Source: Clostridiales bacterium UBA735 (GTDB lineage: Bacteria > Bacillota > Clostridia > Oscillospirales > Oscillospiraceae). Taken from it: a DNA stretch of 8,111 bases. A program made the position numbers and the translations under genes. The notes beneath the pieces are model-generated. The model did no database searches and was not told the origin of the DNA. It was given only the letters and a program-made list of their open reading frames with translations. The first letter of the stretch is position 1, and the number at the start of each line of letters is the position of its first letter. Below are positions 5,327 to 8,111 of this stretch, piece after piece. The stretch lies in assembly GCA_002298695.1 (NCBI GenBank), contig DBLB01000195.1, positions 1-8,111 of the forward strand, read 5' to 3'.

Positions 5327-6397
5327 TCAAACGACCGTCTCGTATTCACCCGCGCCGCCGTCGGCAAAATAGCGATGCAGGTCGAACGGGGAGAACACGC
5401 CCCGGTCGGTGACGATGCCGGAGATGAGGTGCGGCGGCGTCATGTCGAACGCCGGATAATAGCCCTTCACACCCTTGGCCGCGGTGCGGACGCCCATGGC
5501 CTGGAGCGTGAATTCCGGATCGCGCATCTCGATCTGGACGGTATCCTTCGTCGGGTGGCCGATGTCGGGTGCGCCGGTGACGAACGTCGGGATGCCGAAA
5601 TGGTTCGCGCAGATGGCGATCTGCATCGTACCGACCTTGTTGACCACGTAGCCGTCGAGGCAGATGGCATCCGCCGCGCAGGTGAACAGGTCGACGCCCT
5701 CGCGCTCCATCACGAAGGCCGGCATGTTGTCGGTGATGACCGTCACGTCGAAGCCCATGTCGCGGCAGACCGTCGCGGTCAGGCGCGCGCCCTGGAAATA
5801 GGGACGCGTCTCCGGACAGAAGAGGCGAATGTCCTTGCCGGCCAGCTTTGCCTCCTTCAGCATCATGCCGACGATGGTTTCGCCGAAGCACTGCGTCATG
5901 ACCGTCCCATGCGCCGGGAAGAGATCGACAAGGTATTTTGCGACGCTGTTGATCTTGCCGTAGCGGCGGTCATTCGTGCGGATCACGTGCGCACGGATCG
6001 CAAGATCGATGTCCGTCCGCCCCTCGGCCAGCGCGGCCTCCGCCGCCTTCAGGCAGCCGTTACAGATGAGGGTCATGCGCGAACGGGTCGTCGGACGGGC
6101 GTTCGAGATCGTCTCGGCGGCCTGATGCAGGTATGCCATTTGCTCTGCCGCGGTTTTGCCGCGGCACTCCCATGCCGCGAGGGCCATGCCCATGCCTGCC
6201 GCGGTATACGGCCCTGCGGACTGCGTGACCATATCGCGGATGGCCTGCATCACGGCCACATGGTCGCGGCAGGTGACATATTCGACTTTTGTGGGGTAGA
6301 CGCGGCGGTCGAGGATGCGGACGGCCCCGTCCTCATACCACGCGACGTGTTCATATTGCAGCATATACGCCAATCCGGCGTCGGCTCTTGCTTCCAT
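5327..6397 (-). CDS. mtnA: S-methyl-5-thioribose-1-phosphate isomerase-like protein (MtnA / eIF2B family, divergent)
   Basis: Family members convert an aldose 1-phosphate (methylthioribose 1-phosphate in the methionine salvage pathway) to the ketose 1-phosphate. The protein is 356 residues, normal for MtnA. Family features: ARPTTRSRM (100-108, usually RPTAVN), the catalytic-Cys region GTVMTQCFGE (164-173, C170; usually THCNTG), ETRPYFQGARLTA (196-208), ITDNM (221-225), AADAICLDGYVVNKVGT (241-257) where D243 matches the catalytic Asp of GADRI. The substrate loop RGAPAIG is replaced by QSAGPYTAAG (59-68), so the usual Arg is lost. Start: ATG 6397 is 8 nt after AAGGAG (6411-6406); the in-frame GTG at 6403 is too close to it. 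The gene begins 2 nt after the PNP stop. Substrate could be ribose 1-phosphate, 5-deoxyribose 1-phosphate or methylthioribose 1-phosphate. Confidence 0.8.
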   Translation of the reverse strand: MEARADAGLAYMLQYEHVAWYEDGAVRILDRRVYPTKVEYVTCRDHVAVMQAIRDMVTQSAGPYTAAGMGMALAAWECRGKTAAEQMAYLHQAAETISNARPTTRSRMTLICNGCLKAAEAALAEGRTDIDLAIRAHVIRTNDRRYGKINSVAKYLVDLFPAHGTVMTQCFGETIVGMMLKEAKLAGKDIRLFCPETRPYFQGARLTATVCRDMGFDVTVITDNMPAFVMEREGVDLFTCAADAICLDGYVVNKVGTMQIAICANHFGIPTFVTGAPDIGHPTKDTVQIEMRDPEFTLQAMGVRTAAKGVKGYYPAFDMTPPHLISGIVTDRGVFSPFDLHRYFADGGAGEYETVV

Positions 6398-6399
6398 AG

Positions 6400-7221
6400 T
6401 CACAGCTCCTTGATGATCCGTTTGAGATAAGCGCTGAATTTTGCGCCGATGGCGGCGCCGGTCTCGTTGACCTCCGCACCGGAGAGCACCGCGCCGGTCA
6501 CGCCGGCGGCCATATTCGTGATAACGCTGAGGCCCAGGATGGGCAGGCCGCAGTGCGCGGCGGTGAGCGCCTCGGTCACGGTCGACATGCCGACAGCGTC
6601 TCCGCCGAGGGCGCGGATCGCCCGAATTTCCGCTGGTGTTTCAAACTGCGGGCCGGGCATGAAGAAGTAGACGCCCTCGTGAACGCGCAGGCCGCTGCCT
6701 TCCGCGCAGCGGAGCGCAAGCGCGCGCAGCTCCGGCGTGTACATGCGCGTCGTGTCGAAAAACCGCTCACCGAATTCGTCCACATTCCGCCCGCGCAGCG
6801 GGCTTGGGCCGTTCAGCTTGATGTGGTCAGAGATGACCATGACGTCGCCCGGACGATAACCGAGGTTCACGCCGCCCGCCGCGTTTGTCAGGATCGCCGC
6901 GCGCACGTCCAGCAGCTTCAGAAGCCGCACCGGCTGCGTCAGCTGCTCGAAGTCGTAGCCCTCGTAGCTGTGGAACCGGCCTGAGAGGCAGACGAGTTTT
7001 TTGTCCGCCAGTTCTCCAAAGATGAGCTGACCTGCGTGGTCGGCCACAGTGCAGCGCGGGAAATTCGGAATGTCCGCGTAGGCGATCTCCGTCCGGCATT
7101 GCACTTCCGCCGCGAACGGCCCGAGCGACGAGCCGAGGATCACCGCGATCTCCGGCCGGAACGGCATCCGCGCGCGGACATACTCCGCGCTTTTCAGATA
7201 AAAATCATAGGGTTCGTTCAT
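6400..7221 (-). CDS. punA: Purine nucleoside phosphorylase, trimeric class
   Basis: It phosphorolyses inosine and guanosine to the free purine plus (deoxy)ribose 1-phosphate in the cytoplasm. Length is 273 residues, as usual. Motifs: phosphate-binding LGSSLG (29-34), GRFHSYEGY (81-89) with H84, TNAAGG (112-117), base-binding MPGPQFETPAEIR (188-200) with E194, GMSTVTE (211-217; commonly GMSTVPE) and SVITNMAAG (232-240) with N236. The Glu plus Asn pair is the signature for 6-oxopurines; MTA phosphorylases carry Asp in place of the Asn, so this is not an MTA phosphorylase by that criterion. The SD GAGGTG (7231-7226) overlaps the stop of the upstream LOG gene (8-nt gap), and the stop lies 2 nt before the mtnA-like ATG, so the three genes are tightly coupled. 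Confidence 0.93.
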   Translation of the reverse strand: MNEPYDFYLKSAEYVRARMPFRPEIAVILGSSLGPFAAEVQCRTEIAYADIPNFPRCTVADHAGQLIFGELADKKLVCLSGRFHSYEGYDFEQLTQPVRLLKLLDVRAAILTNAAGGVNLGYRPGDVMVISDHIKLNGPSPLRGRNVDEFGERFFDTTRMYTPELRALALRCAEGSGLRVHEGVYFFMPGPQFETPAEIRAIRALGGDAVGMSTVTEALTAAHCGLPILGLSVITNMAAGVTGAVLSGAEVNETGAAIGAKFSAYLKRIIKEL

Positions 7222-7229
7222 GAGACACC

Positions 7230-7808
7230 TCAGATATTTTTAATGTGCCGGACGTCGATCTCATCCGGGTCATAGCGTTCGAGATAGTCCATCAGCGCCG
7301 CCGGTTCGCCGAACATCCGATAAATTTTCAGGCACACGGGTTTTGCAAAGTGCATGGCTGCCGTATGTTCGAGCATCGCCTGCATCGGGGCATAATAATT
7401 TAAGGTGTTGAGCACTGCGAGGGCCGGATTGTGCCGCCCGAGCTGTTTGAGCGTCAGCACCTCGAAAAATTCCTCATACGTGCCGATGCCGCCGGGCGCC
7501 ATGACAAACGCGTCGGCGCGCTGCATCATGATCGTCTTGCGCTCCGCCATCGTCTCCGTGTAAATAAATTCCGTGCAGCCGTCAAACAGCACGCCGGGCG
7601 CGTCCCGGAAAAATGCCGGCGCAATGCCGACCAGCGTCCCGCCGCCGGCCATCACGCCGCGCGCCGCCGCGCCCATCACGCCCTGCGCTCCGCCGCCGTA
7701 GACGAGCGTATGTCCGCCTGCGGCGATCCTCTGGCCGAGGTCGTAGGCCGCATCCAGAAAGCGCGTGTCCAGCTCCGTGCTCGATGCGCCGTACAGACAG
7801 ATGTTCAT
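7230..7808 (-). CDS. LOG-family protein (TIGR00730; nucleoside 5'-monophosphate phosphoribohydrolase-like)
   Basis: LOG proteins with a Rossmann-like fold hydrolyse N-glycosidic bonds of nucleoside 5'-monophosphates, releasing base plus ribose 5-phosphate. They were named for cytokinin activation in plants, but many bacterial ones act on AMP or other nucleotides. This one has 192 residues, typical of the short class. It shows MNICLYGASS at the N-terminus, YGGGAQGVMG (37-46), MAERKTIMMQRADAF (87-101) with R90-K91, and the hallmark PGGIGTYEE (105-113), with E113 as the expected catalytic Glu. The start ATG (7808) is 7 nt after GGAGG (7820-7816). The frame stays open upstream, but that region encodes the 56-residue protein in another frame. 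It overlaps that gene's stop by 4 nt (ATGA) and precedes the purine nucleoside phosphorylase. Confidence 0.9.
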   Translation of the reverse strand: MNICLYGASSTELDTRFLDAAYDLGQRIAAGGHTLVYGGGAQGVMGAAARGVMAGGGTLVGIAPAFFRDAPGVLFDGCTEFIYTETMAERKTIMMQRADAFVMAPGGIGTYEEFFEVLTLKQLGRHNPALAVLNTLNYYAPMQAMLEHTAAMHFAKPVCLKIYRMFGEPAALMDYLERYDPDEIDVRHIKNI

Positions 7809-7975
7809 GCCGGTTCCTCCAGTTCTTTGATCTGCTTTGCGATTTCGCAGACGTCGCGCCAGGCGCAGCCCAGATCGTAATCGCAGTCCGCTTCCCAGAC
7901 GCCGCCGGCCTCTTCGCACAGCACCATCCGCGCCGCGTCCTGCGTCCGGCAGTAGCCGCTGAAAATTGTCTCCAT
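7805..7975 (-). CDS. Small Cys-rich protein, 56 residues, function unknown
   Basis: ATG (7975-7973) to TGA (7807-7805), first gene of the operon. An AGGAGG (7986-7981) lies 5 nt upstream, and the stop overlaps the LOG start as ATGA, so the gene is very likely real. It begins METIFSGYCRTQDAARMVLC. Cysteines at 9, 20, 31, 37 and 43, with an acidic, aromatic middle (WEADCDYDLGCAW), could bind a metal such as zinc. The C-terminus is a charged helix-like stretch. There is no signal peptide or membrane segment. I do not recognise a named domain; a small zinc-ribbon-like accessory to the LOG enzyme is one guess. Confidence 0.8.
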   Translation of the reverse strand: METIFSGYCRTQDAARMVLCEEAGGVWEADCDYDLGCAWRDVCEIAKQIKELEEPA

Positions 7976-8016
7976 GGCCGCCTCCTGTTTCGTTTCAATT
8001 TCGTTTTCCGCGTATG

Positions 8017-8045
8017 ATTATAACAGAATCGCGGAAGGAAATCCA
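8017..8045 (-). promoter_or_regulatory. Promoter of the LOG-PNP-MtnA operon (extended -10)
   Basis: On the minus strand TGTTATAAT (8025-8017) is a perfect extended -10. The -35 at 17 bp is weak (TGGATT, 8045-8040), as tolerated with a TGn motif. Transcription should begin near 8010, about 35 nt before the first start codon. Confidence 0.7.
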
Positions 8046-8074
8046 GCGCCGTTTCCCGCTGCGGCGGCGCACGG

Positions 8075-8110
8075 TAAAGCCTGATAAAAATTTGTGCTTA
8101 TCGGCTTAAC
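8075..8110. other. Imperfect stem-loop at the right edge
   Basis: AAGCC (8077-8081) pairs with GGCTT (8103-8107), and GATA (8083-8086) with TATC (8099-8102), leaving one bulged T; GT/AC outside may add two pairs past a mismatch. It lies upstream of the operon promoter. It may be the terminator of a neighbouring gene outside the window. Confidence 0.3.
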
Positions 8111-8111
8111 G

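Noticed and set aside
6401..6403. GTG at 6403 as start of the mtnA-like gene
   Set aside because: It lies only 2 nt from the AAGGAG, too close for initiation; the ATG at 6397 has the ideal 8-nt spacing.
5375..6430. Plus-strand open frame of about 350 codons opposite the mtnA-like gene
   Set aside because: It mirrors the codons of a clear MtnA-family gene, is rich in Arg, His, Asp and Ala, and lacks an SD.

Overview
The window looks like a chromosomal segment from a GC-rich member of the Clostridia. An Oscillospiraceae-type gut Firmicute is my best guess, from strong AGGAGG-type ribosome binding sites, TTGAnn/TATAAT promoters, a Gram-positive amino-acid ABC cassette with a lipoprotein binding protein, and high GC coding sequence separated by AT-rich intergenic gaps. 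The taxonomic call is inference. I saw no phage, insertion sequence, CRISPR array, rRNA or tRNA.

Layout, left to right. (1) Positions 1-321, minus strand: the N-terminal 107 residues of an NCS2 uracil permease, which continues past the left edge. Its leader (about 322-540) has its own promoter, a 35-codon leader ORF with a Shine-Dalgarno (SD) sequence, and an intrinsic terminator whose first arm is formed by the last three codons of that ORF. This is the architecture of pyrBI-type, translation-coupled attenuation. (2) Positions 639-1769, minus: a somewhat divergent alanine racemase with its own terminator, promoter and a possible 29-codon upstream ORF. (3) Positions 1770-2081: a divergent regulatory region with two good promoters and several TGCAT/ATGCA and AT-rich dyads. 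(4) Positions 2082-4649, plus: a three-gene polar amino-acid ABC importer (lipoprotein binding protein, permease, ATPase), with a large stem-loop between the first two genes. (5) Positions 4707-5003, minus: a complete transcription unit for a 26-residue hydrophobic peptide, with promoter, strong SD and terminator. (6) Positions 5242-8045, minus: a four-gene operon read from right to left. It encodes a 56-residue Cys-rich protein, a LOG-family nucleotide phosphoribohydrolase-like protein, a trimeric purine nucleoside phosphorylase and an MtnA-like sugar-1-phosphate isomerase, ending in a strong terminator.

How the genes may work together. The right-hand operon reads as nucleotide and nucleoside breakdown. 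LOG-type enzymes split nucleoside monophosphates to base plus ribose 5-phosphate. The phosphorylase splits nucleosides to base plus ribose 1-phosphate. The MtnA-like enzyme would isomerise a pentose 1-phosphate to the ketose 1-phosphate. The ABC cassette imports an amino acid and alr supplies D-alanine for the cell wall. The strongest candidates for something new are the uracil-permease leader, the tiny 26-residue gene, and the operon that pairs a purine nucleoside phosphorylase with an atypical MtnA homologue.
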